DNA of 64,000 bases. Origin: Hydrangea macrophylla (taxonomy: Eukaryota; Streptophyta; Magnoliopsida; Cornales; Hydrangeaceae). The position numbers and the translations under genes were made by a program. The notes beneath the pieces are model-generated. The model ran no database searches and was not told the DNA's origin. It saw nothing but the letters and a program-made list of their open reading frames with translations. Location of the stretch: contig CM066994.1 of NCBI GenBank assembly GCA_033977485.1, positions 84,568,871 to 84,632,870 on the forward strand. Direction: 5' to 3'. Positions within the stretch are counted from its first letter, which is position 1; each line of letters begins with the position of its first letter. This document shows, piece after piece, positions 45,180 through 55,959 of this stretch.

Positions 45180-45690
45180 TGACTCTTGAGTATCCTTTCG
45201 GTTCTTCGTGATGAAAGGGATACGGTTAAAATGTGACTATTGTAAATATCCTTTCGGTTCTTCGTGATGAAAGGGATACGCGTAACGCTTTCGGTTCTTC
45301 GTGACAAAGCGGTGATTCTTTGAGTAAAGACTCCTTTCGGTTCTTCGTGAGAAAATGGATGTTCTTGTACTCCGTAACGCTTTCAATTCTTCGTGATGAA
45401 GCGGTGATTCTTTGAGTAAAGACTCCTTTCGGTTCTTCATGAGGAAATGGATGTTCTTGTACTCCATAACGCTTTCGGTTCTTCGTGACGAAGCGGTGAT
45501 TCTTTGAGTAAAGACTTCTTTCGGTTCTTCATGAGGAAATGGATGTTCTTGCACTCTGTAACGCTTTCGGTTCTTCATAACAAAGCGGTAATTCCTTGAG
45601 TGAAGACTCCTTGCGGTTCTTCATGACCAAATGGATGTTCTTGCACTCCTTAACACTTTGGTTCTTCGTGACGAAGTGGTTGATGAAAGA
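45180..45690. repeat. hairpin array inside the 5' LTR
   Basis: About ten copies of ttcggttcttcgtga, each flanked by arms that pair (for example gtatcctttc / gaaagggatac and cgcttt / gaagcg). The pattern alternates in units of about 45 and 90 bp. The reverse strand is open for 113 codons because the unit length is close to a multiple of three; not called as a gene. Confidence 0.9.
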
Positions 45691-46433
45691 TGTTTTGTTT
45701 GATGAAAGATTGTTTGGTTAGCAAGAGATACTTTGGGTTTGTAAATGACGTCGAATGTTAGAAATGAATGGTAGTGGTATTAAGAATGTCTAGACGGGTC
45801 TCCTGAATTGTTTGTATTCCTATCGAATACGTAGTCGGGTATGCTAATAGTTATAATTCGACGGAGAGAATGTAAATATCCTAAAAGACATGTTGAAAGG
45901 TAGTAAATGTATTCTTATTGTGTTTTACTATATACGTTCCATTTGATTTAGCTTACTCACTCGGCTTTCATAAGCTGACAACATTCATGTCGCTGGACAT
46001 TCCCATGTCCAGCTTATCCAGGTGAGGAGTACCCAGGTTATGAAGCTATGCAAGAAGGAAACATTGAAGAAGATTACACTAAAGATGACTATGGTTATGC
46101 TAGTTAGAGAGAAGACTAGCAGTTATCCTCTGTAAATGTTTTTGATTATAACCAGAAGACTTAGCATATATTTCATAATAGTTTTGCAAGGCCAAGAGCC
46201 ATAAGACTCTGATGTATTTATAATGATGTATTAACTAGCTAAGTACTTTGACTTCTCTTTGTAATATATTTCAGTAAGTAAATGATGGTGTTATCCTTTT
46301 ATTATATCATTTAGTTATTATTATTTGGTCATGGACAATTCGGCACTGCAACCAGTCACGCGCCTCAGGGTCCAAGATGAAAATTTTAAAATATTTTCAT
46401 ATTTTGGCTACGCCGGGGCGTGACAGGGATTTT

Positions 46434-46446
46434 GGTATCAAAGCCT
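46434..46446 (+). other. primer binding site, initiator tRNA-Met
   Basis: tggtatcaaagcc, one mismatch to TGGTATCAGAGCC, seven bases after the LTR. Confidence 0.85.
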
Positions 46447-46539
46447 TAGGTTAAGAAGTGTGCACTGATTGTCCTACACACTTAAGATATGAACCTTAAG
46501 ATAGTTTTGTGATTAGCATGGTACCTTATTACATCCCGG

Positions 46540-46581
46540 ATGGATGTGGAGGACTTTTGGGATAAGATTCCTAATATCTAG
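46540..46581 (+). pseudogene. remnant of the acidic leader ORF
   Basis: MDVEDFWDKIPNI-stop. The codons from DV onward align one-to-one with the last 12 residues plus stop (DDEVFWGRIPRI) of the leader ORF at 30175-31199. The shared 3' flank (gagctttactt / gactctcttac ... gtagctcat) supports common descent. The rest of the ORF is missing here. Confidence 0.55.
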
Positions 46582-46898
46582 AGCTTTACTTGTAATAGTG
46601 CTAGTAGCTCATCTTTTGTGTATTCAGGCTTGTGACACGTAGTAGACATGTACGCCTTTTCTATGTATATGTTTTTGGTATCGTTGACCCTTTTATGTAT
46701 ATTTTTTAGTGTGTGTGCTTTCTTATGTAAATATTTAGAGTTATTAATGAAGACTAGTTTATTTTATATGATAATATGAATTCTTGATGTGTTATGTGTT
46801 GCTATTTATAACCCAGTTGTTCATATAGCTTGTAACTATGGTTAGGATTGGCGAGTAACCAATAGATATTCATGTAGGTACATAAGCACACTAGCACA

Positions 46899-48030
46899 AT
46901 GGCAGGAAGACCAAGAAGAAATTGTAACGGAGGACCACCAAATCCCATTCCTAAAGGAATCGATCCTACTGGAATCTTTAGCGCATTTTTACAGCGTTTG
47001 GACCATATAGGCAACAACCACAGCAACGGAAATGGCAACAGCAACGATAATCACCAAACACTACCACCCTAGACACGCGACAGATTAATGGAAGGATTCA
47101 GGGCTTTGCGTCTTGATAGGTTCGACGGCACCGATGAATCCTGACGAGTAGAGCAATGGCTAAGGGATATGGATCGTATCTTAGAATCAATCGAATGCCC
47201 CGAGATAGAGAAGGGCCGTCTCGCCACTTTCCAACTCACTTATGCGGCAGCCGATTGGTGAGAAGCCGAGAGAGCACCTATTGGAGTAGAAGCTTCAAGG
47301 AGGATGACCTGGACTGCCTTCCGGGAGAAGTTTTTGGACAAGTATTTCCCCGATGATGAAAAGGTCCAGAAAGAGAAAGAATTCATCGATTTGACACAAT
47401 GAAATAGGAATGTAAGAGAGTACACGACACAATTCGAATGCCTGTCCTGCTTTGCCCTTCACATGATTGACACTCCTCAAAAGAAGATCAAGAAGTTTCA
47501 CCGAGGACTTAATCCGCACCTCTGGCATCTAACATTGGGACTCCTGAATCAAACTTTCAAAGCTTTGGTTAGATTGGCAGTAGGTTTGGAAAGAGATGGC
47601 TGCCAAGGCCCAAAGTAAATGGTACACCGACCACCCCCGCCAAGGAACGGACCACGAGGAAGACCTTTGACTCAGTTCAAAGGAAACAAGCACCCATGGA
47701 ATAGCGGCAAGAAACCAGGACCCACCCTTTCCCCGGCACAAAAACATAGTACCTCCTGCACCACAAGTATTAACCACTACTACCGAGAACAATAGGGATG
47801 GATGCTTCAAATGTGGGATCCCCGAACACATGGCTCGAGACTGTACAGTCCCCAGGGATAATTACCGAATTAATGTTGTCTGTTACAACTGTGGCAAGAG
47901 GGGACACATGAGTAGAGAATGTAAGGCACCAAAAGGAAACTCTCATGGGCCTACTACTCAAGGCCAAGCTGGTAAGGCTCGACTCAATGCTATCATACCT
48001 AAGGTAGCTGGCTATGATGAAAAGGAATAG
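46899..48030 (+). pseudogene. chromovirus gag
   Basis: It begins MAGRPRRNCNGGPPNPIPKG at 46899. The Gag core is recognisable: FRALRLDRFDGT, QWLRDMDRILESIECPEIEK, TWTAFREKFLDKYFPDDEKV and KKFHRGLNPHLW. In-frame stops: TAG 47070-47072, TGA 47142-47144, TGA 47259-47261 (in place of the second Trp of DWW) and TGA 47400-47402. After frameshifts between about 47600 and 47780, two CCHC knuckles follow: CFKCGIPEHMARDC (about 47800) and CYNCGKRGHMSREC (about 47880). Confidence 0.9.
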
Positions 48031-48712
48031 CAGAACTTGGAAGGTACACTCTCATTATATGCTAGTTGAGTTAAAGTACTTTTTGATATGGGTGCTACGA
48101 ATTTGTTTATTGCCTTTGAGATTGTACGACGATAGGGTTTAGTACCCCAAGCACTTGAGGTAGCCCTGAACGCGGTATCACCTTTGGGAGTGACTATAAA
48201 GCTAGGAAAGGTGTGCAAGGACTGTACTTTGACATTGGAAGATAGGAACCTACCTGCAAACTTAATTGTTCTGTCAATGAAGGAATTCAACGTAATCTTA
48301 CGTTTTGACTGGCTTAGAAAGTGTCATGCGAAGTTAGATTGTACTGGTAGGTCGATTACATTTTCAGTAACTGGAGGTACACCCTTCAAATTTCAATGCA
48401 ACCCCACTAGTGACGCCTTTCTTACAAGCCGTTTAGCCGCTATGGAAACTACAGGCTCAGAATTGACGATCGCTCAGATTTCGATAGTCCGAGACTATGA
48501 GGATGTCTTTCAGGACATTTTCGGATTACCACCGAAGCGTGAGATCGACTTTTGTATTGAGTTAGTACCCGGAACGACACCGATATCCAAGGCTCCTTAT
48601 CGTATGGCCCCAACGGAAATGCTAGAGTTGAAGAAGCAAGTACAAGAGTTAGAAGACCTTGGATTTATTAGACCAAGCACGTCACCTTGGGAAGCCCCGG
48701 TTCTATTTGAGA
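48031..48712 (+). pseudogene. chromovirus protease and start of RT
   Basis: Same frame as the knuckles. TGA at 48067-48069 replaces a Trp (YAS-stop-VKVLFDMG). The protease motif reads FDMGATNLFI: Asp at 48085 but Met in place of Ser/Thr of DSG/DTG. TAG at 48133. Then GLVPQALEVALNAV..., EFNVILRFDWL (flap region), and the RT leader DYEDVFQDIFGLPPKREIDF and [33 protein letters not shown] one-base frameshift near 48705 moves the RT into the next frame. Confidence 0.9.
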
Positions 48713-50032
48713 AAGAAGGATGGAAATCTTCGACTCTGTATAGACTACAGAGAGTTGAATAAGGTTACCATTAAGAACAAGTACCCACTTCCCAGGATAG
48801 ACAATTTATTAGATCAACAACAAGGAGCGACGACCTTTTCAAAGATTGACTTACGATCTGGGTACCATCAATTACTTGTCAGGCCAAAAGATATATCAAA
48901 AACAGCCTTCAGAACAAGATATGGGCACTACGAGTTCTTAGTTATGCCTTTTGGATTAACTAATGCCCCAGTAGTATTCATGGATTTGATGAATCGGGTG
49001 TTCAGACCCTTCTTGGATCAATTCATCATCATGTTTATCGACGACATCCGTATTTCTTCGAAGAATGATGAAGAACACGAGAAGCATGTAAAGATTGCAC
49101 TTCAGACACTTAGAGAAAATCGTCTCTATGCTAAGTTCAGTAAGTGTGAGTTTTGGCTAAAAGAAGTCAAATTCTTGGGACATGTAGTCTCACAGAACGG
49201 AATTTTAGTGGACTCAACCAAGACGGTCGCAGTTTCTGGTTGGAATAGACCAACCAACGCATCAGAAGTACGAAGTTTCCTTGGATTGGCTGGGTACTAT
49301 AGGAGATTCATGAAGGGTTTCTCTAGGATCGCATCTCCTTTAACCGGACTAACAAAGAAGGATTCAAAGTTTGAGTGGAAGGACAAGCACGAATGTGCCT
49401 TTCAGGAATTAAAGGAGAAGTTGACCTCAGCGCCAGTGCTCGCCATACCCAAGAGTGGTGAACAGTACACCATCTACAGTGACGCTTCATATTCAGGACT
49501 AGGATGTGTACTTATGCAGAATGGTCAGGTGATAGCTTATGGATCTAAGCAATTAAAGCCACATGAATTAAACTACCCTACGCACGATCTGGAATTGGCT
49601 ACAATTATCTTTGCACTCAAAATTTGGAGGCACTATCTCTACGGAGAGAAGTTTGACTTGTTTAGCGATCACAAAAGCTTGAAATACCTATTCTCTCAAA
49701 AGGAATTAAACATGAGACAACGACGTTGGATGGAGCTACTTAAGGACTATGACTTTAATTTGCAATACCACCCCGGTAAGGCAAATGTAGTCTCAGATGC
49801 TCTAAGCAGAAAACCCCAAAGGGTAATCGCCTCACTTTTAATCAGGGAATGGAAAGCCTTAGAAGCTTTAATGGAATTTGACTTCCAAACTACAAGACCA
49901 GGTATTGGACGACCTTTTGGATGTCTTATGGTGCAACCAACCATCATTAACCGAATACTCGAAGCTCAAAAGAAGGATGAAGGATTGAGGAAATGGTTTG
50001 AGAAGGCGAAAGCAAAGGATCTGACTGAATAG
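48706..50032 (+). pseudogene. chromovirus reverse transcriptase and RNase H
   Basis: An uninterrupted frame of about 440 codons. RT motifs: [66 protein letters not shown] and the catalytic FIDD at about 49034-49045. RNase [52 protein letters not shown] and [10 protein letters not shown], with the expected Asp/Glu/Asp/Asp residues. Both catalytic sites look intact. This is the best preserved coding segment, but the element has no start-to-end frame. Confidence 0.95.
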
Positions 50033-50036
50033 AATA

Positions 50037-50928
50037 TTGGAACAGATGGGGGATTCAGATATAAGGATAGGTTATGTTTTACCCAACACGGATAATTTGA
50101 GGAAAGACATTCTGAATGAAGCACACAAGTCGAGAATAACAATACACCTCGGCGGAACCAAGATGTACAAGGACTTAAAAAGGAACTTCTGGTGGGAAAG
50201 CATGAAGAGAGAAGTCGCAAAATATGTAGCAAAATGCCCTACTTGCCAGCAAGTCAAGGCGGAACACCAATGACCTCCAGGATTACTACAACCTCTACCA
50301 GTCCCAGAATGGAAATGGGAGCATATCACCATGGATTTTATGGTGGGATTGCCAAGATCCCAGCAGAACCATGATGCCATTTGGGTAGTTGTTGATCAAC
50401 TGACCAAATCAGCCCATTTTATTGCATATAACATGACCTATCCTGTCGAGAAGATGAGTCGACTTTATCTGCAATAGGTTGTGCGGTTACATGGGTACCG
50501 GTGTCAATAGTATCAGATCGAGATTTGAGATTCACTGCTGGATTTGGGAGAGTCTTCAGAAAGCGAAGGGAATGTTTCTGAAGTTAAGTTCTGCATTTTA
50601 TCCACAAACTGACGGACAAACAGAAAGGACGAATCAAGTAATGGAGGACATGCTTCGAGCATGTGTAATCAATTTCGAAAGTTTATGGGAAACTCACTTA
50701 CCATTGGTTGAGTTTGCCTATAACAACAGTTTTCATTCAAGCATAGGGATGGCACCGTTTGAAGCACTATACAGAAGACCATGTCGATCACCTTTGTGCT
50801 GGGCTGAAATTGGGGATGGCAAACTGTTGGTACTAGACTTAGTCCAGGAGACCAATAAAGGAATCAATACAGTAAAGGAAAGAATAAAGGCAGCACAAAG
50901 TAGATACAAGAGCTACGCGGACAAATGA
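50037..50928 (+). pseudogene. chromovirus integrase
   Basis: Zinc-binding HHCC region: NEAHKSRITIHLGGTKMYKD and KYVAKCPTCQQVKAEHQ, then TGA at 50271-50273 (likely CGA to TGA). The core begins WEHITMDFMVGLPRSQQNHD (first Asp). A TAG follows LYLQ near 50477, then one-base losses near 50490 and 50545 move through three frames. The second Asp (VSDRDLRFT) and the Glu region ([20 protein letters not shown]) are recognisable. The frame at 50479-50928 ends with [18 protein letters not shown]. Confidence 0.92.
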
Positions 50929-51372
50929 CGTCGAGACCTAGAATTTGAAGTGGGAGATATTGTTTACCTAAAATTTTCCCCAGTTCCAGGCATAGTAAGG
51001 TTTGGATAGAAGAAGGGAAAGCTATCGCCATGCTACATTGGACTGTTTTAAATTCTGGATCGCGTAGGAAAAGTAGCCTACAGGTTGGCATTACCACCCA
51101 AAATGTCGAGAGTTCATAACGTATTCTATGTAAGCATGCTGAGGAAATGTCTTCATAACCCGACTTACAAGATCGACTTCAGAGATTTCGAAGTAAACGA
51201 CAATGCTACATTCATTGAAGGACCTGTAAAGATTCTGGATCATGGAATCAAGAATCTGAGAAACAAAGAGATTCCGCTGATAAAGATTCAGTGAAAACAC
51301 CATGACGAAGGAGAAGCCTCTTTAGAGCTGGAATCGGAAATGCGAGAAAAATTTTCTTTTCTTTTTAATGAC
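50929..51372 (+). pseudogene. integrase GPY/F-like region and chromodomain
   Basis: Same frame as the preceding part after a TGA. RDLEFEVGDIVYLKF and KKGKLSPCYIGLF (GPY/F-like) contain two more stops. Then VAYRLALPPKMSRVHNVFYV and the chromodomain ATFIEGPVKILDHGIKNLRN, IPLIKIQ. TGA at 51292-51294 replaces the conserved Trp, after which KHHDEGEASLELESEMREKF completes the domain. Chromodomains of this group direct integration to marked heterochromatin (family knowledge). Confidence 0.9.
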
Positions 51373-51408
51373 TAGATAGTCCAGATTTCGAGGACGAAAT
51401 CCTGTAAT

Positions 51409-51421
51409 AGGTGGTAGAAGA
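51409..51421 (+). other. polypurine tract of the Tekay-like element
   Basis: aggtggtagaaga ends directly at the 3' LTR and follows the conserved atttcgaggacgaaat at about 51386-51400. Confidence 0.75.
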
Positions 51422-51861
51422 TGTAATACCTGTAATTTTATTTTCTTTAATAATATTAGTTTCCAAATTTTTGGCATTTGACTATCTAACTTTATATTAT
51501 TTTAATTACGTGACGATATTGACGTGTCATAGTGTTAGCAATTAGACTATAAGCACCGCACGGGCTCGATTGTAATAAGACTTAAACTAGTTACGTACAT
51601 GTACCCGAACACTAGAAATAATACCCGATTGCAGGTAAATCGAGACTGAGACGTATATCGAGGAACTTATGCACGTAAACCAAGAAAGTAGCACACAACC
51701 CAAAGTGGGCCCTACCTGGCCGGCCACATGGCAGCCCCATGTGCCACTCTTTACACTTGTCATCTCCTCCCATGACATTTATCCACCTAGCCATGCCAAT
51801 CTCTGATATATCATGCACATACACACAATTGAGACACTTTTGTCTCTGCAATCTGCACATT

Positions 51862-51899
<38 letters not shown>

Positions 51900-52089
51900 G
51901 ATATTAGAGAAACATGGAGATAGAGAAGAAGAATCAGGAGGAAGTCTTCACCATTGAAGTTGAGTTCAAGCTTCCTAAAGCTCAAATTCAACTTTCAAGC
52001 TAAATTTCAAGCTTTGGTGCGTATTCTAACTCACTTTAGAACCTATATAGTATGTAGTAAATATTTAGTAAGTGTTTGATGTTGTATTT

Positions 52090-53345
52090 GAGGTTCTATG
52101 CAACATGCAAGTCAAATCTTTAAATCTGAGAAACATAAACCTCGAGTAGAATGTAGTTTAGTAAAATGAGTGTTTTAAGCAGCTCCAAAATCTGAATCAT
52201 CCTAGGTTTTTTTGTGGATAGAGATGAATCATTTATCTACAAATAGCTCTTCTAAAGCTTAGTCTGAAAATAAATTCTTCATAGGTGAAATGTACATACA
52301 ACGCAGTACTTTAAATCTGAGAAATAGAAACCTCCAGCAGAATGTAGTTTAGTAAACTGAGTGTTTTATGTAGCTCTGAAATCTGAATCAAGCTAGGTTT
52401 TTTCATGAATAAAGATAACTCATTTATCTACAAATAACTCTTCTACATCTCAGTCTAAAAATCAATTCTTCATAGGTGAAATGTACATACAACACAGTAC
52501 TTTAAATCTGAGAAACAGAAACCTCCAGCAGAATGTAGTTTAGTAAAATGAGTGTTTTAAGCAGCTCCAAAATCTAAATCAAGCTAGGTTTTTTTGTGGA
52601 TAAATCTAATTCATTTATCTAAAAATAACTCTCCTACAGCTCAATCTGAAAATCACTTAAATGTACATACAACGCAGTACTTTAAATCTGAGAAACAGAA
52701 ACCTCCAGTAGAATGTAGTTTAGTAAAATGAGTGTTTTAAGCAGCTCCGAAATCTGAATCAAGCTAGGTTTTTTTGTAGATAAATATAGCTCATTTATCT
52801 ACAAATAACTCTTCTATATCTCAGTCTAAAAATCAATTCTTCATAAGTGAAATGTACATACAATGCAGTACTTTAAATCTGAAAAATAGAAACCTCCAGC
52901 AGAATGTAGTTTAGTAAAATGAGTGTTTTAAGCAGCTCCGAAATCTGAATCAAGCTAGGTTTTTTGTGGATAAAGCTAACTCATTTATATACAAATAAAT
53001 CTTCTATAGCTCAGTCTAGAAATTAATCCTTCATTCATGAAATGCATGTACACCACACTGTTTTGAATCTGGAAAACAGAAACTTTCAGCAGAACATAGT
53101 TTAGTAAAATGAACTTTTAGAGCAGCTAAAAAATAGGAATGAGGCTAGTTTTTTTGTGAAGAAAGCTAACTCATTTATATACAAATAACTCTTCTAAAGC
53201 TTAGTCTAAAAAGCACTCCTTCATAGGTAAAATGCATATTCAATGCAGTACTATAAATCTGGGACAGAGCAGTCAGAAAATATAGAAATGTCTAAGTAAA
53301 ATAAATATTTTGAATAGTTTAAAAATGTAATTGAATCTAGATTTT
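52090..53345. repeat. ~190-bp tandem array inside the 3' LTR, 7 units
   Basis: The landmark (g/c)agtactttaaatctgag recurs at about 52110 (partial), 52302, 52494, 52675 (unit shortened by about 10 bp), 52866, 53058 and 53247. Confidence 0.9.
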
Positions 53346-53995
53346 GTTGAACATGAAGATAATCAAATTATGTACAATGTTCTAGTTTTAATTTTGATCT
53401 ACAAAGCAATTTATCATACCCAAATAAATCATATCAATTCAGTCGACATAGTAAAATTAATTCCTGGCAGATTGTATAACTACTTGTATGATGTGTTTAT
53501 TGATGATGCTTGCTTTCTGGTACCTGTGTGGTTATAGATATCTTATACTATGGTAGTACTATCGCGTAGATGTGTATGTTAAGGCTTTCGTCTATATGGT
53601 TATTGATATCAAATCCATGTTATAGATCTATGAGCTGCATGCTATGTTTTTCCGTTGTCGCGAATTTAGTGTATTGACCATTAAAAGTTCATACCCAAGC
53701 TTTTAGTATGTTGTACGGCATGATTATTGCGTCGATAGCGATTGGGTAAGTTTCCATCGTAAGTATATTATAACAAAATAGAATGACAGATGTATAACGT
53801 AACTTCGAAAGTATAAATGAAAGTAATTAAGAAACTAAACTACGGAACGAGTGACGCGAATGCTGTCCAGGATACGTACGGACTAGTTGTACTTAATCAG
53901 GAGCAACGTACGTCAAGGATAAGTGTTGGATAGGTAAACCAGGTCACGGGGGTTGAGAGGGTAAGAAAAGGGATCTGTTATTGAGTTGTAAAGTG

Positions 53996-54410
53996 GTGAC
54001 TCTTGAGTATCCTTTCGGTTCTTCGTGATGAAAGGGATACGGTTAAAATGTGAATATTGTAAGTATCCTTGCGGTTCTTCATGTCGAAAGGGATACGCGT
54101 AACGCTTTCGGTTCTTTGTGATGAAGCGGTGATTCTTTGAGTAAAGACTCCTTTCGGTTCTTCGTGAGGAAATGGATGTTCATGTACTCCATAACGCTTT
54201 CGGTTCTTCGTGACGAAGCGGTGATTCTTTGAGTAAAGACTTCTTTCAGTTCTTCGTGAGGAAATGGATGTTCTTGCACTCCGTAACACTATCAGTTCTT
54301 TATAACGAAGCGGTGATTCCTTGAGTGAAGACTCCTTTCGGTTCTCCGGGACGAAATGGATGTTCTTGTACTCCTTAACACTTTGGTTCTTCGTGACGAA
54401 GTGGTTGATG
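53996..54410. repeat. hairpin array inside the 3' LTR
   Basis: Same hairpin units as 45180-45690, about one 90-bp unit fewer. Confidence 0.88.
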
Positions 54411-55150
54411 AAAGATGTTTTGGTTGATAAAAGATTGTTTGGTTAGCAAGAGATACTTTGGGTTTGTAAATGACGTCGGATGTTAGAAATGAATGGTAGT
54501 GGCATTAAGAATGTCTAGACGGGTCTCCTGAATTGTTTGTATTCCTATCGAATACGTAGTTGGGTATGCTAATAGTTATAATTCGACGGAGAGAATGTAA
54601 ATATCCTAAAAGACATGTTGAAAGGTAGTAAATGTATTCTTATTGTGTTTTACTATATACGTTCCATTTGATTTAGCTTACTCACTCGGCTTTCATAAGC
54701 TGACAACATTCATGTCGCTGGACATTTCCATGTCCAGCTTATCCAGGTGAGGAGTACCCAGGTTATGAAGCTATGCAAGAAGGAAACATTGAAGAAGATT
54801 ACACTAAAGATGACTATGGTTATGCTAGTTAGAGAGAAGACTAGCAGTTATCCTCTGTAAATGTTTTTGATTATAACCAGAAGACTTAGCATATATTTCG
54901 TAATAGTTTTGCAAGGCCAAGAGCCATAAGACTCTGATGTATTTATAATGATGTATTGACTAGCTAAGTACTTTGACTTCTCTTTATAATATATTCCAGT
55001 AAGCAAATGATTGTGTTATCCTTTTATTATATCGTTTAGTTATTATTATTTGGTCATGGACAATTTGGCACTGCAACCAGTCATGTGCCTCAGGGTCCAA
55101 GATGAAAATTTTAAATTTTTTCCATTTTTTGGCTACGTCGAGGCGTGACA

Positions 55151-55959
55151 TAATGTTCTTGAACCCAATTCTGAATCTTTAACTTCTAGCAATCTCCTCT
55201 AGGTTTTCTTCACCCTTATGACTCCTATGGATGCTTGCTGGAAAGTCTAGGGTTGGTGGGAACCCTAATAGTGAGGATAGAGAAGACTTGGATAACCCTA
55301 AACAGTCTCTGCAGCTCTGGTATAGAAAAATGATGATTATTAAATTCTATACATAGCTACCCTATTGATAGATTTCCAAACCGATTAAGCCTTCGATCGA
55401 TCTAAGTTGCTTCGATCGATCAAACATTCGATCGATTGAAGAACTTTCAAGAGATCTTACTTATCCAGACTTCAATTGATCGAAAATCGAAACACTTTCG
55501 ATCAATTAAACCTCTCTTGACAAGATCCTCAAGTGCCTTTTCAAGCATCCTTACAGAGCTAAGAGTGGGACCTCCTAGGCTCTTTATTATTGGCTCAAAC
55601 CAGTTGTTAATTCCCATGACCAAACTCTTTGATTAGCAAATCAACCAACTGATCAGTTAATGTTTACTCCACTATAAAATGGTAACTGAACTCCAACGCA
55701 AAAAAATAAATCTGAAGCGATAACTAGACTTGTATGGCGTACTAATGTTCTTCTACCATTAGCATTCATAATCATGTCAGGTAGTCGGATAACTGTTACG
55801 GTCAACCTAAATCATGATTACTTCTTAATTTCCTTGAGTCCCATTCACCACTCATGATTACCAAACATGTTGATAAATACTTATCAATAAGATTGCAGTT
55901 CTCAGTAATCGACTTGGTGACATTCTCAAGAGAATACTTACTCTTAATCAAAGAGTAGA
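55151..55959 (-). repeat. second copia LTR, middle part
   Basis: It starts with the duplicated TAATG and continues ttcttgaacccaattct, homologous to 23800-24590. It has a TCGATCGA cluster at 55390-55510 and a degraded TATA box (ctatcaatag, minus, 55361-55371). It ends with GTAGA (55955-55959), the target duplication of the next insertion. Confidence 0.88.

Larger units (their letters stand above)
42945..46426 (+). repeat. 5' LTR of the Tekay-like element
   Basis: 3482 bp, TGTAATACCTG...GGGGCGTGACA. It contains ggccggccacatgg palindromes at 43231-43262, a TATA-like ctatatat at 43370-43377, a GA microsatellite at 43429-43450, a ~190-bp tandem array (43655-44545) and a hairpin array (45180-45690). 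Confidence 0.95.
42945..55150 (+). mobile_element. full-length Tekay-like chromovirus (Ty3/gypsy)
   Basis: 12,206 bp with LTRs 42945-46426 and 51422-55150, a TAATG target duplication, an initiator-Met primer site, and a domain order of gag with two zinc knuckles, protease, RT, RNase H, integrase, GPY/F-like region and chromodomain. The 3' motif atttcgaggacgaaat before the LTR is typical of Tekay/Del chromoviruses. Stops and frameshifts in every domain make it inactive. By eye the LTRs differ by a few percent outside their internal arrays, so it is older than the Gag-protease element at 1052-9491. Confidence 0.95.
51422..55150 (+). repeat. 3' LTR of the Tekay-like element
   Basis: 3729 bp. 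It differs from the 5' LTR mainly by array length: seven ~190-bp units (52090-53345) against five, a shorter hairpin array (53996-54410), a longer GA run (51865-51896), and lack of about 44 bp present at 43293-43345. Confidence 0.95.

Noticed and set aside
45237..45578. 113-codon repetitive frame on the minus strand (also 53978-54289)
   Set aside because: It is the hairpin array read in a frame left open by near-multiple-of-three spacing; frame and length change between the two LTRs.
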